Below, one piece after another: positions 1-8,262 of a stretch of DNA of 35,036 nucleotides. How positions within the stretch are numbered: the stretch's first letter is position 1; every line of letters starts with the position of its first letter. A program made the position numbers and the translations under genes. The DNA comes from an uncultured Armatimonadota bacterium. GTDB lineage: Bacteria; Armatimonadota; Armatimonadia; Armatimonadales; Armatimonadaceae. The DNA lies in assembly GCA_903881535.1 (NCBI GenBank), contig CAIRTT010000249.1:1-35036 (forward strand). The letters are read 5' to 3'. The notes under the pieces were generated by a model. That model worked only from the letters and a program-made list of their open reading frames with translations. It was not told the origin of the DNA and searched no databases.

Positions 1-63
1 ACCTGTTATGGAAAACTCACGCTGGATCGAGAAACATCGACGGCGACCATTAACCCGCAGTAA
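1..63 (+). CDS. 3' end of an upstream phage gene (partial)
   Basis: Frame 1 is open from the window edge to a TAA at 61-63 and gives 20 C-terminal residues ending in ATINPQ. A good ribosome-binding site for the next gene (AAGGAAG) follows directly, as expected at a real gene end. By position, upstream of lysis genes and an adaptor, this could be a capsid or other head gene. That is inference only; too little is visible to name it. Confidence 0.5.
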   Translation, partial: TCYGKLTLDRETSTATINPQ

Positions 64-74
64 GGAAGTAAGAC

Positions 75-299
75 ATGGACTACCAAGTGCTATTCAACAT
101 CGCAGTGTGCATCGCAGGATTCTTTGGCGGTTGGACGTTGAACCGCATTTACACTGCTATTGACCGCCTTGATGGGGACGTTAGGAATATGCCAATAAAC
201 TACGTCACAAAAGATGATTACCGGGACGATATCAAGGACATGAATCGCAAACTAGATAAAATCTTTGATCTACTGCAAACCAAAGTAGACAAGGCATAA
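75..299 (+). CDS. Small membrane-anchored phage protein with cytoplasmic-type charged tail
   Basis: This 74-residue protein has one N-terminal hydrophobic helix (about residues 5-24, containing AVCIAGFFGGWTL) and a charged helical tail rich in Asp and Lys that ends in a possible short coiled coil (about residues 48-72). An AAGGAAG ribosome-binding site precedes the ATG. It lies 2 bp upstream of another small membrane protein and close to a holin and a DUF5675 protein, so a role in lysis or at the inner membrane is plausible (a holin-associated or spanin-like part). I do not recognise a named family. Confidence 0.75.
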   Translation: MDYQVLFNIAVCIAGFFGGWTLNRIYTAIDRLDGDVRNMPINYVTKDDYRDDIKDMNRKLDKIFDLLQTKVDKA

Positions 300-301
300 A
301 C

Positions 302-541
302 ATGGCTACACCGAGTGAAGTCAAAGGAAAGCTGACGTTTGCCGTAACGCTGATGGTGTCTGCCACGCTGTGCATATCCGTTTTGCTGATGGTCGTCGCG
401 CTCGTGACCGGCTTGTGGTTTCGAGAAATAGACAACGGCGAGATATTTAAGCTCATCAGTCCTGCATTTCAGACCATCGTTGGCGGCTTTATCGGGCTGC
501 TTGCTGGGGTAAAACTCAGCCACGATGATAATTTAAAGTAA
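302..541 (+). CDS. Small two-helix membrane protein, holin-like
   Basis: The 79-residue protein has two predicted membrane segments, about residues 12-37 (LMVSATLCISVLLMVVALVT) and 53-69 (AFQTIVGGFIGLLAGV), joined by a short charged loop. Size and topology match small phage holins or antiholins. It begins 3 bp after the previous stop and is followed by the DUF5675 gene. A dedicated three-helix holin is encoded at 949-1362, so this one may be an accessory holin. The assignment rests on topology and context only. Confidence 0.7.
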   Translation: MATPSEVKGKLTFAVTLMVSATLCISVLLMVVALVTGLWFREIDNGEIFKLISPAFQTIVGGFIGLLAGVKLSHDDNLK

Positions 542-550
542 GGTATCAGC

Positions 551-949
551 ATGATCATTTTACACAAGCGCACATATCAGACTGACAAAACCATTGGCGT
601 CATACAAATCGGTGATGAAGTTTTAGGCGTTACGCTCGAAGACATTGGCCGTCCATTTGGTATCAAGATCCCTAAAGAGACTTGCATTCCCGAAGGCGAG
701 TATCAAGTGGCTGTAACAATGTCCACTCGGTTTGGGCGGGAGATGTTGTTGCTCTACTCCAACCCCAAAGACCGCAGCTGCGACCTTGCCGGGTGTACAT
801 ATACAGGTATACGTGTACACAAAGGCACGAAAACTGAACATACGGAAGGCTGCGTACTCTACCAAGGCGACCTACCAGCACTAGAAAAACTAATATCAGA
901 TGCAATTGCTGCCGGTGACAAAGTCACTTGGATTATTGGGAGAGCCTAA
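551..949 (+). CDS. DUF5675 family protein (putative lysis-module enzyme)
   Basis: The 132-residue protein matches my recollection of the DUF5675 pattern: a beta-rich start (LHKRTYQTDKTIGVI), an EDIGRP turn, IPEGEYQV, and the conserved GIRVHKGTKTEHTEGC stretch with His and Cys residues near positions 96-107. DUF5675 proteins are often found next to phage lysis genes, and an enzymatic role on the cell wall has been suggested but not, to my knowledge, shown. Here the gene sits between holin-like genes and overlaps the holin start as TAATG, which supports translational coupling and a lysis role. Confidence 0.8.
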   Translation: MIILHKRTYQTDKTIGVIQIGDEVLGVTLEDIGRPFGIKIPKETCIPEGEYQVAVTMSTRFGREMLLLYSNPKDRSCDLAGCTYTGIRVHKGTKTEHTEGCVLYQGDLPALEKLISDAIAAGDKVTWIIGRA

Positions 950-1362
950 TGGCGCTTGACCCTATTACTGCTGGAATTGGCTTGCTTGATACGTTCATCA
1001 ACAAATTTGTTGCTGACAAAGACCTAGCAGCCAAACTGGCGATTCAAGCCCGCTCCGAAGAGTTCCAAGGCAACATAACCTTGCTGACCGGACAGATGGC
1101 CGTTAATCAAGAGGAAGCCAAAAGCACGAACTGGTTTGTGGCCGGTTGGCGACCTTGGATCGGCTGGATCTGCGGTGCTGGTCTTGCCTATGCTGTGTTG
1201 ATCGAGCCGCTTGCCCGATTCATAGCACAAGTAGGTTTCCACTACACTGGGCCATTCCCGGCCATTGACACCACGCTGACGATGCAGGTTTTAATCGGCA
1301 TGTTGGGCTTGGGGACAATGCGGACATGGGAAAAGACCAAAGATGCTGAAGGCAAACGGTAA
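949..1362 (+). CDS. Holin of three-transmembrane type (GTA/phage holin 3TM family)
   Basis: The 137-residue product starts at the ATG overlapping the previous stop (TAATG). An upstream in-frame TTG at 928 is less likely. After an amphipathic N-terminus come NWFVAGWRPWIGWICGAG, a second helix around AYAVLIEPLARFI, and a third ending MLGLGTMRTWEKTKD. The W-R-P-x-x-G-W followed by G-x-x-T-x-E-K is typical of the 3TM holin family first described in gene transfer agents. The family makes inner-membrane pores that release endolysin at the end of infection. Confidence 0.85.
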   Translation: MALDPITAGIGLLDTFINKFVADKDLAAKLAIQARSEEFQGNITLLTGQMAVNQEEAKSTNWFVAGWRPWIGWICGAGLAYAVLIEPLARFIAQVGFHYTGPFPAIDTTLTMQVLIGMLGLGTMRTWEKTKDAEGKR

Positions 1363-1386
1363 ACTTTAATCAACTAGGACACGACC

Positions 1387-1938
1387 ATGAAAAGAATAAT
1401 CGCTGTGTTTGTTACCCTGTTCAGCATGGCTGTCCATGCCGACCCTAACATCGCTATCTGCCATGGCGAATACGCGCTGTGCGCATCCAGTGCAACCGAA
1501 CCGACTGGTAAAACAATGGTTGTGAACGGCAAAACTTTTGAGGAAGGCCACGCGGTCTGCCCAGTAATCAAAGGCGAGAGCGTTGCCGATTTTAACCTCA
1601 CCAACGGATCCTGTGCCCCGCCTAAAGGCGACCATACCGTGTGGAGTCTGTTCGGCACCCCAAGCACTTACCCGCAATCCCCGACATGGGCGCCGGCCCC
1701 AATGACCGTCCGTACATTCACCACCGCTGTGGGAGCCGGAAACGGGATGAGCAATATGTGGTCATTTCCTTGCGTTGTGCGTCCGAAAAAAGTAAACGGC
1801 GCCACCCTGTCAGATTGTTTTGGCCCCATCAACGAAAGTCCTTGGACTGGTGACCATGTACCGCCCGGCACAAACTCCGGGACTGGCGCTCCGGTTGGTG
1901 CAAGTGACCCGGTTGGTGGCAACTTTCCCGCCAAGTAA
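1387..1938 (+). CDS. Secreted Cys-containing protein of unknown function
   Basis: The 183-residue protein begins with a Sec-type signal peptide (MKRIIAVFVTLFSMAVHA, likely cleaved after HA at residue 18). The mature part holds six cysteines (in AICHG, ALCAS, AVCPV, GSCAP, FPCVV and SDCFG) that could form disulfides in the periplasm. The C-terminal 35 residues are Gly/Pro/Ser-rich and probably disordered. I do not recognise a family. Its place between the holin and the tail operon suggests an envelope function such as lysis assistance or superinfection exclusion, which is inference. Confidence 0.75.
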   Translation: MKRIIAVFVTLFSMAVHADPNIAICHGEYALCASSATEPTGKTMVVNGKTFEEGHAVCPVIKGESVADFNLTNGSCAPPKGDHTVWSLFGTPSTYPQSPTWAPAPMTVRTFTTAVGAGNGMSNMWSFPCVVRPKKVNGATLSDCFGPINESPWTGDHVPPGTNSGTGAPVGASDPVGGNFPAK

Positions 1939-1942
1939 CCAA

Positions 1943-1975
1943 TTGAATACTCGTTATTTCGGGCGTACAATAACG
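1943..1975 (+). promoter_or_regulatory. Putative sigma70-type promoter with overlapping dyad, upstream of the tail operon
   Basis: TTGAAT (1943-1948), a 17-bp spacer and TACAAT (1966-1971) form a good sigma70-like promoter in the only sizeable gap of the virion operon. A perfect 7-bp inverted repeat, CGTTATT (1952-1958) and AATAACG (1969-1975), overlaps the spacer and -10 box and could be an operator. It would drive the adaptor gene at 2024 and the genes downstream. Confidence 0.45.
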
Positions 1976-2006
1976 ATTCGCCGCGTGTGCTGAACCAGCA
2001 TCTGAC

Positions 2007-2022
2007 AATACTTTGGAGTATT
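2007..2022 (+). promoter_or_regulatory. Hairpin around the ribosome-binding site of the adaptor gene
   Basis: AATACT (2007-2012) and AGTATT (2017-2022) form a perfect 6-bp stem with loop TTGG, one base before the ATG at 2024. The Shine-Dalgarno GGAG (2015-2018) is split between loop and stem, so folding could limit initiation on this leader. Confidence 0.35.
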
Positions 2023-2023
2023 T

Positions 2024-2656
2024 ATGAGCTATAGCATGACGTATGACAGTCTGCTGGTTGATGTTCGCCGGTATCTTGAGCGCGGCTTCACACAAGCGTC
2101 AGATCAAATAGTTTACGACCAGCTGCCTCGCCTGATCACTCTGGGCGAGCGTCGAATAGCCCGTGAACTGAAAATCGAAGGGTTCATCCGTCCGGTCACC
2201 ACCCCATTGTCTGTTGGGGTTTCCACGTACATGAAGCCAGACCGCTGGCGCGACACCGTCAGCATGACCATTGACGGCACCCCCATCTTTGCCCGGTCAT
2301 ATGAATACTGCAGATCCTACTGGCCGGCCCCCGCCGAGACTGGCAAGCCCCAGTTCTACGCAGACTACGACTATCAGCACTGGCTGATTACCCCTACCCC
2401 TGACGCTGCCTACAACCTCGAAATCCTGTATTACGAGCAGCCGCCGCTTCTTGGGGACGACCTACAAACCAACTGGCTGACACAATATGCCCCTGACGTT
2501 CTGCTGTATGCGACGCTGTTAGAAGCAACGCCATTCCTGAAGAACGACGAGCGCGTGGGAGTATGGCAGGCCATGTACGACCGTGCGGCCAAAGCCCTGA
2601 GCGGCGAAGATCTTGGCCGTATCATGGATCGTTCAGCAAGCAGGAGTGAAGCGTAA
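2024..2656 (+). CDS. Phage head-tail adaptor (SU10-type adaptor)
   Basis: The 210-residue protein has the organisation I associate with SU10-type podovirus adaptors: an N-terminal helix pair (YDSLLVDVRRYLERG, then QIVYDQLPRLITLGERRI), a beta-rich middle (GVSTYMKPDRWRDTVSM), and a C-terminal helix near YAPDVLLYATLLEATPFL. Such proteins form the ring joining portal to tail in the virion. The stop codon overlaps the next start (TAATG). The gene heads the operon behind the promoter at 1943-1971. Confidence 0.75.
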   Translation: MSYSMTYDSLLVDVRRYLERGFTQASDQIVYDQLPRLITLGERRIARELKIEGFIRPVTTPLSVGVSTYMKPDRWRDTVSMTIDGTPIFARSYEYCRSYWPAPAETGKPQFYADYDYQHWLITPTPDAAYNLEILYYEQPPLLGDDLQTNWLTQYAPDVLLYATLLEATPFLKNDERVGVWQAMYDRAAKALSGEDLGRIMDRSASRSEA

Positions 2657-3921
2657 TGCCGATTTATACCGATGTGTTCGGTGGTGCGAACATTTACCCC
2701 AGCGAGATCAGCTACAGCGCGATTGCCCTGTCTGCGGATGTTGTCCTTAGCTGGCCTGAAGAAACCTCCACCAACGACAACCTTGCCACGCGCATCATTG
2801 ACGTTACTGCCTCTGCGGCTGGGTTCAACATTTTCCTGCCCGACGCGGCCAAGAGCGGCACCGGCAACACCATCCTGTTCAATAACCTTGGCGCCTACAC
2901 TTTTACGGTAAAAGACGCCGACGGGGTTCAGGTCGGGACGATTGCTGCCGGCACGTTGTGGCAGATATACCTGACCGACAACACCACAACCGCCGGCACA
3001 TGGCAGTTGCTGCAGTACGGCGCAACTACTTCAGTAGCCAACGCCTCGGCCCTTGCCGGCACTGGCATCGTGGCTGTTGGCACATTGCTTTCCCAGTCTG
3101 TGCCGATCACCTCGTTCAACAGCGACTACTCTGCTGGGGTGAGCGACAGGGCCAAAATGTACAACTGGACTGGCGCTGGCGGCACACTGACATTGCCTGA
3201 CCCGGTCACCACCGGCACCAACTGGTTCATGTACCTGCGCAACTCTGGCACCGGGGCTATTGTTGCCGATGCTCCGGGCACTACCACAATCAACGACACC
3301 AGTTTCCTGAGCTTCCAGCCCGGTGAGTCGGCCATCATCGCAACCGACGGCGCTAACTTCTTCACCATCGGGTTTGGTCAGTCGGCCACATTTGCCTTTG
3401 ACTACACCGTTATCGCTGTTGGCGGTACTGGCAATTACACCCTGAGCGGATCCGAACTGAACCGCGTGTCCTACCGCTTCACCGGAGTCAAGACCGGCAA
3501 CCGCGCCATCATTGTGCCGGCTACAGTACAGCAATACTGGGTCGACAATGAAACCACAGGCTCGTACACGTTCACGGTGAAGACTGCGGCAGGTACAGGC
3601 GTGGTGATTTTTGACGGTGAACGTGCCATCTTGTACAGTGACGGGACAAACGTGCTGCGTGCAGATACTTCCGGTATCTCGTACCCGATTGCGGTGGCAC
3701 AGGGCGGCACAGGGGCCACAACGGCTGGCGCTGCGCTGATTAACCTCGGCGGTACAGCGGTAGGCACTGGCCTGTTCACTGCAGTCGATGAGGCGGCGGC
3801 TTGGGCAGTGTTGGGCGGTACAGCGGTAGGCACCGGCCTGTTCACTGCAGTCGATCAGGCTGCGGCTTGGTCAGTGTTGGGAGCTGCGCCTTCTGGCACG
3901 GTGAATGGTGGCAGCTTCTAA
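2656..3921 (+). CDS. Beta-rich virion protein, fibre-like
   Basis: The 421-residue protein is rich in Gly, Thr, Ala and aromatic beta-strand sequence and seems to be built from three related beta domains, each with a segment like YTFTVKDADG or YTFTVKTAAG and a TDGANFF or SDGTNVL turn. Near residue 347 comes AQGGTGATTAGAALINLG, a motif typical of phage tail-fibre shafts. The C-terminus carries a 22-residue tandem duplication. No catalytic domain is seen. The gene is coupled to its neighbours by TAATG overlaps on both sides. A short fibre or a decoration protein is likely. Confidence 0.65.
   Translation: MPIYTDVFGGANIYPSEISYSAIALSADVVLSWPEETSTNDNLATRIIDVTASAAGFNIFLPDAAKSGTGNTILFNNLGAYTFTVKDADGVQVGTIAAGTLWQIYLTDNTTTAGTWQLLQYGATTSVANASALAGTGIVAVGTLLSQSVPITSFNSDYSAGVSDRAKMYNWTGAGGTLTLPDPVTTGTNWFMYLRNSGTGAIVADAPGTTTINDTSFLSFQPGESAIIATDGANFFTIGFGQSATFAFDYTVIAVGGTGNYTLSGSELNRVSYRFTGVKTGNRAIIVPATVQQYWVDNETTGSYTFTVKTAAGTGVVIFDGERAILYSDGTNVLRADTSGISYPIAVAQGGTGATTAGAALINLGGTAVGTGLFTAVDEAAAWAVLGGTAVGTGLFTAVDQAAAWSVLGAAPSGTVNGGSF
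3748..3879 (+). repeat. 66-bp tandem duplication inside the fibre-like gene
   Basis: Two in-frame copies begin with GGCGGTACAGCGGTAGGCAC at 3748 and the near-identical sequence at 3814. Each encodes a 22-residue unit that starts GGTAVGTGLFTAVD and ends AAAWAVL or AAAWSVL. The few differences suggest a fairly recent duplication. Confidence 0.85.
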
Positions 3922-5756
3922 TGCCCATCCAGACCACAGTCTTAAAGTCTCTGCCGGGCATCAAACGCGACGGCACAAAGTACGAGGGAGACGCCTACGT
4001 AGACGGTCAGTGGGTAAGATTTCAACGTGGTCTGCCGCGCAAGATTGGTGGTTACAGATCAACACAAAAGTACCTTACGGAAATCAGTCGCGGCTTTACT
4101 ACGTTCACCCAGATGAATTTTGTTTACTGCCATTCTGGCGGGACAAGTACGCTTGAGCGTTTTACGATTGACTCTACTATCAACAGCTCGATTGTTACGA
4201 GCCGAACCCCATTAGCAGCTTACGCTACCGGCACGGTGACGTTGACAAGCGGGGCTGCCGGCCAAGTTACCAACATATCCGTGAACGGCATCAACATCAT
4301 GTCTACGTCGGTAGCATACGCAACCAGCCTGTCGGCCACTGCTACAGCGGTAGCGGCAAACATCACCGCGTACACTTCTACTCCGGATTATTCAGCTGCA
4401 GCCGTAGGCGCAACCATAACCATAACCGCCATCACTGCCGGTTCGGCTACTAACGAATTTGTAGTTGTCGCTACTACAACCACTCTTACGACGACCACTA
4501 CCAACATGACCGGCGGCAACGATGCGTTGTTAGCTGATGTTCTGAACCTCTGGATGTTCGACTACCAGTACGATTCGTCCACCAACGATAATTACTTGAT
4601 AGCACATGTATCGCCTAACGAACGCTGCATTTGCAACGACGCGGGCGGTCAAATATTCTTTGGTGAAGTTTTAGGCACTGCCGCTTTGCAGTCAGTTAAT
4701 TTGCCGCCTAACGCCAACTGTACTGGGGGCATCGTTTCGCTTCACCCCTACATGTTCTACTACGGCACAGACGGGATAGTGGGCTGGTCAGTCGCAGGTG
4801 AGCCGACCAATCTGACCGGGGCAGGCTCTGGCTTGGCGCGAGTGTGGGGCCAAAAAATCATCAAGGGTTTGCCGTTGAGGGCAGGATCCGGAACTGCGCC
4901 AGCCGGATTGTTCTGGGCTTATGACGCAGTTATCCGGGCCACGTTTACTGGCGGGGCAACGGTATTCCAATTTGACACCATAGCAACTGACACCTCTATC
5001 GTATCGCCGTCCGTGGTGATCGATTTTGATGGTGTGTTTTACTGGTGCGGTGTTGACCGCTTTTACATGTTCAACGGCGTAGTGCGAGAAGTGCCGAACG
5101 CAATGAATTTGAATTATTTCTTTGACGGCCTCAACCGTAATGCAGCCACCAAGACATTTGCGTTTAAAGTGCCTCGGTTTGGTGAGATCTGGTGGTGCTA
5201 TCCACGAGGTGACGCAACCGAGTGTACGCATGCCGTCATCTATAATGTCCGTGAAAATACATGGTACGACACCGAACTCCCTAACAGTGGTAGGTCAGCT
5301 GGCCAATATTGCAATTCGTTTTCTGCGCCAATATTGACCGGCGTTGATAACAACGGCAGCGGTTATAACGTCTGGGTGCACGAAAAAGGTGTTGATGAAA
5401 TAAATGGTTCCAACATCAATCCTATTGTGTCTAATTTTGAAACAGGCGATATGTCTACGTTGGTGTCAGGAAAGAGCCAGTATCTGCGAATAACCACAAT
5501 AGAGCCTGATTTTGTGCAGGTTGGGCCTATGACTGTGCAGGTCACAGGTCGGGCAAACGCACGCGCACCCGAAGTGTACAGCACGTTCTTTACGTTCCCA
5601 GAAAGCTCTAACGAGCCATTTGAGCAGATCGTCATGCTTAAAGAGCAGCGTCGTGAGTTGCGGGTGAGATTCCAATCCAACGCTGTCAATGGCGACTATC
5701 AGATGGGCCAGATCATTGGCCATATCTCTGGCGGTGACGGGACGGTGCTCGGTTGA
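3921..5756 (+). CDS. Tail nozzle/hub-like structural protein
   Basis: I take the ATG at 3921, which overlaps the previous stop as TAATG; the longer frame from 3801 would add 40 residues of out-of-frame fibre-gene translation. The 611-residue product opens MPIQTTVLKSLPGIKRDGTK and continues with DAYVDGQWVRFQRGLPRKIG, resembling the N-termini of podovirus gp10-like hub/nozzle proteins. Repeated propeller-like segments follow (FYWCGVDRFYMFNG, IWWCYPRGD, NTWYDTELP). A Thr/Ala-rich insert occupies about residues 90-200. It probably forms the lower tail tube beneath the adaptor. Family membership is judged from pattern only. Confidence 0.65.
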   Translation: MPIQTTVLKSLPGIKRDGTKYEGDAYVDGQWVRFQRGLPRKIGGYRSTQKYLTEISRGFTTFTQMNFVYCHSGGTSTLERFTIDSTINSSIVTSRTPLAAYATGTVTLTSGAAGQVTNISVNGINIMSTSVAYATSLSATATAVAANITAYTSTPDYSAAAVGATITITAITAGSATNEFVVVATTTTLTTTTTNMTGGNDALLADVLNLWMFDYQYDSSTNDNYLIAHVSPNERCICNDAGGQIFFGEVLGTAALQSVNLPPNANCTGGIVSLHPYMFYYGTDGIVGWSVAGEPTNLTGAGSGLARVWGQKIIKGLPLRAGSGTAPAGLFWAYDAVIRATFTGGATVFQFDTIATDTSIVSPSVVIDFDGVFYWCGVDRFYMFNGVVREVPNAMNLNYFFDGLNRNAATKTFAFKVPRFGEIWWCYPRGDATECTHAVIYNVRENTWYDTELPNSGRSAGQYCNSFSAPILTGVDNNGSGYNVWVHEKGVDEINGSNINPIVSNFETGDMSTLVSGKSQYLRITTIEPDFVQVGPMTVQVTGRANARAPEVYSTFFTFPESSNEPFEQIVMLKEQRRELRVRFQSNAVNGDYQMGQIIGHISGGDGTVLG

Positions 5757-5986
5757 ACATAACCATCACATTGCCAGTAGGTATGGCGCTGCGAGACTGG
5801 GCAGATCAGATATCTTTGGATCTGGACAAATATGGGGCATTTGGTCGGCTAGACGACGAGACCAAGTGGCAGGATTGGGCTATGCAATTCCTCAACAATA
5901 CATCGTTGAGGAACAACTTCCCAATTCCGTATGATTATCAAAATTGGCAAGAATGGGCGCAGCGATTTTGTCAGGTGGCCCGATGA
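5753..5986 (+). CDS. Small acidic Trp-rich protein in the tail operon
   Basis: The frame opens with TTG at 5753, overlapping the previous stop (TTGA); an internal ATG at 5783 is an alternative. The product is up to 77 residues with a repeated W-x-x-W pattern (LRDWADQI, KWQDWAMQFL, NWQEWAQRFC), suggesting a small helical protein with three similar helix units. It overlaps the next gene as ATGA. Conservation of position implies a virion or assembly role. I do not recognise a family. Confidence 0.7.
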   Translation: MNITITLPVGMALRDWADQISLDLDKYGAFGRLDDETKWQDWAMQFLNNTSLRNNFPIPYDYQNWQEWAQRFCQVAR

Positions 5987-6423
5987 GATTTGTTGGCTTT
6001 CAAAAGGAAGACGCAGCCGAGAAGTGGGCCAGAGACCAACTGGCCGTCAAAGGCGAGCCGGAATTCTTTCGCGCCATGACTGCTGTAGACGACAACGAAG
6101 AGTTTGCGTGCGTGGTGGTGTTCACCAACTTTACGTCACAAAACGTAGACCTGAACATCGCCGCAAAGAAAGACTTTTGGAAATGCCCGAAGTCTGTGAT
6201 CAGCACGTTCAATGGGATATTCAGCTACACGTTTCATACGATTAAGGCTGCGCGAGTTACCGCCCTGATCGCCGACAGTAACAGGAAATCGAAGAAGTTT
6301 GTGGAACATATGGGGTTTACCCTTGAAGGCGTCATGCGCAAGGCATCAAATAATAATGAAGACGTTTGCATATATGGTTTTCTGGCAGACGAATATCATC
6401 AACATAGTTGGTACAGAGGTTAA
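5983..6423 (+). CDS. GNAT-like acetyltransferase in the virion operon
   Basis: I start at the ATG overlapping the previous stop (ATGA); a frame upstream to 5944 exists but is less likely. The 146-residue product has the late part of a GNAT fold: a helix before RVTALIADSNRKSKKFVEHM, then GFTLEGVMRKASNNNEDV and a final strand YGFLADEY. The N-S-x-K-x-x-K-F-x-E-x-x-G-F pattern is typical of the strand-helix-strand end of GNAT proteins. The N-terminal half is divergent and an acetyl-CoA loop of the usual Q/RxxGxG/A form is not clear. It may modify a virion or host protein. Confidence 0.7.
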   Translation: MRFVGFQKEDAAEKWARDQLAVKGEPEFFRAMTAVDDNEEFACVVVFTNFTSQNVDLNIAAKKDFWKCPKSVISTFNGIFSYTFHTIKAARVTALIADSNRKSKKFVEHMGFTLEGVMRKASNNNEDVCIYGFLADEYHQHSWYRG

Positions 6424-6426
6424 GTT

Positions 6427-8262
6427 ATGATTCGCGACATGATCATGCAGATGGCAAGCAAAGACCCCTCATTGACTCAGGGCGTCGATGCAATGGAAGC
6501 GCAATTGCAGCGCACCCCTATCGTGCCTGAAGACATGGACGAGGCGATCAAGCTGCTCGAATACGTCATACAAAACCCCGACAAATACAAAGCCATCCGT
6601 GCTGCGGCGATCAAGGACGGGCTGATTGATGAATCTACATTCCCGCCAGAATACGATCAGACCATGATTGTTTCGTTGCTGATTGCAATGTACGGCCTAC
6701 AAGATCGCTTGAAACAGCGCGGGTTCTCACGTGGAGGCCTGTCAGTTGCTGGGCGCCGGCTGATGACTGGTGGCCAAGGCGGCGATACCATGCTGGCCCA
6801 CATCAATCCACGCGAAGCTGAAGTGCTGCGTCGTATGGGCGGCCAAGGATCTATCAACCCGAACACCGGACTCCGAGAATACAAAGGCCTGAAGAAAATC
6901 CTTGGAGCCGTGTTGCCGATTGCATTGATGTTTACACCAATAGGGGCAATGGTTAGTGGATTTCTAACTCCCATGTTTGGTGCAGCCTCCGGAATTGTAG
7001 GCGGCGCTTTAACTGGCGCTGGTACTGCCAAACTGACCGGCGGCAACGTATTGCAGGGCGCCTTGTTAGGTGGTGCGGGCGCAGGGCTTGGCAGCACAAT
7101 TGGCAAAACGCTTGCACCTAGCTTGTCTGGCACCGCTCAGAACATGATTGGTAGCGGCTTAATTGGTGGTGTGGCCGGTGAAGCGACAGGTAAGGGATTT
7201 TTAAAAGGCGCTGCTATGGGCGCTGCAGGTGCAGGCATCAGCGGGGCTGTAAATTCCGCAGATCTTGGCAACGGCGCATTTCAGGCTGGCGTTCAAGGCG
7301 GCGTACAGAACGCAGGCAACATGCTGGCCGCCGGCTACGATCCGAAGTCGGCCCTGACAGGTGGCGCACTGGCTGGCATTGCTACTGGATTAAATTACAA
7401 AGTCCCAAAAACCGGCTTTGAAGATGTTTTGAAAGACCCATCAACATTGAAGCCCGGTGAAAGCGTAGTCAAAAACATTGCAAACCTTAAAGCTACAGGA
7501 TCGGATCCGTGGACTGTAGGGAATGCAGGCACAGGCGCCCCGGTAACTGCCGCAGATCCGTGGGCTGTAGGAAACGCTGGAACTGGAAACGCCAGCGGCG
7601 TTGCATCTCCTGACTTTAATACGCCCTACCAGCTGCCAACAGTTTCAGGTAATTCACCATCGGCAAATATTGCGCCCTCGGCTGGAACGGCGGCTGCGCC
7701 TGCACTGAAAGGCATGGGCGCGCTTGGGTATGCAGGGCTGGCCCTTGCCGGCGCGTCACTGCTGAAGAGCGCCCCGCCTGCCGTGCAAGAAGCTGTTAGC
7801 AGCCTGTCGCCTGCCCAGCAAGAATATTTCAACCGTCCGTCGACCCCGTGGGATTGGAATAGAATCCAGACAGAGGCCAACAACGCCAACGTAAGTCTGG
7901 CTGACTTCATGTCATCGAACTGGAACAAATTGTCGTCTGGGGTCTACAACCAAGCCCCTTCTACCCCCGCCACGCCTACAGTGCAGAAAGCAATGGGCGG
8001 CCCGCTGGGTCAGCTGTCTCGCTTTGCCAAGGGCGCAGGCTCTGGCCGTGCCGACACGATTAACGCCAAGCTGTCCGATGGCGAGTACGTGATGGACGCT
8101 GAGACCGTTGCCATGCTTGGCGATGGGTCGAGCGAAGAAGGCGCCAAGCGTCTGGATCAAATGCGAGCAAATTTACGCGAACACAAAGGCAAAGCATTGG
8201 CCAAGGGAAAGTTCAGCCCTGACGCCAAATCGCCGCTTGCCTACCTGAAAGGAGTTGCATAA
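6427..8262 (+). CDS. Large internal virion (ejection-type) protein with glycine-zipper region
   Basis: This 611-residue protein has a helical N-terminus (residues 1-100), a Gly/Ala-rich middle (about 155-300) full of small-residue zippers such as GALLGGAGAGLGSTIG, a Pro/Ser/Asn linker, and a conserved end with MGGPLGQLSRFAKGAGSGR, then ADTINAKLSDGEYVMDAETV. I know the last motif from the C-termini of many phage ejection or tape-measure-like proteins. The zipper region could insert into or cross membranes during DNA delivery. The gene follows the GNAT gene by 3 bp and overlaps the next as TAATG. Confidence 0.65.
   Translation: MIRDMIMQMASKDPSLTQGVDAMEAQLQRTPIVPEDMDEAIKLLEYVIQNPDKYKAIRAAAIKDGLIDESTFPPEYDQTMIVSLLIAMYGLQDRLKQRGFSRGGLSVAGRRLMTGGQGGDTMLAHINPREAEVLRRMGGQGSINPNTGLREYKGLKKILGAVLPIALMFTPIGAMVSGFLTPMFGAASGIVGGALTGAGTAKLTGGNVLQGALLGGAGAGLGSTIGKTLAPSLSGTAQNMIGSGLIGGVAGEATGKGFLKGAAMGAAGAGISGAVNSADLGNGAFQAGVQGGVQNAGNMLAAGYDPKSALTGGALAGIATGLNYKVPKTGFEDVLKDPSTLKPGESVVKNIANLKATGSDPWTVGNAGTGAPVTAADPWAVGNAGTGNASGVASPDFNTPYQLPTVSGNSPSANIAPSAGTAAAPALKGMGALGYAGLALAGASLLKSAPPAVQEAVSSLSPAQQEYFNRPSTPWDWNRIQTEANNANVSLADFMSSNWNKLSSGVYNQAPSTPATPTVQKAMGGPLGQLSRFAKGAGSGRADTINAKLSDGEYVMDAETVAMLGDGSSEEGAKRLDQMRANLREHKGKALAKGKFSPDAKSPLAYLKGVA

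Noticed and set aside
3801..3920. 40-residue N-terminal extension of the nozzle/hub protein
   Set aside because: It is an out-of-frame translation of the fibre-like gene's tandem repeat. The TAATG start at 3921 is preferred.
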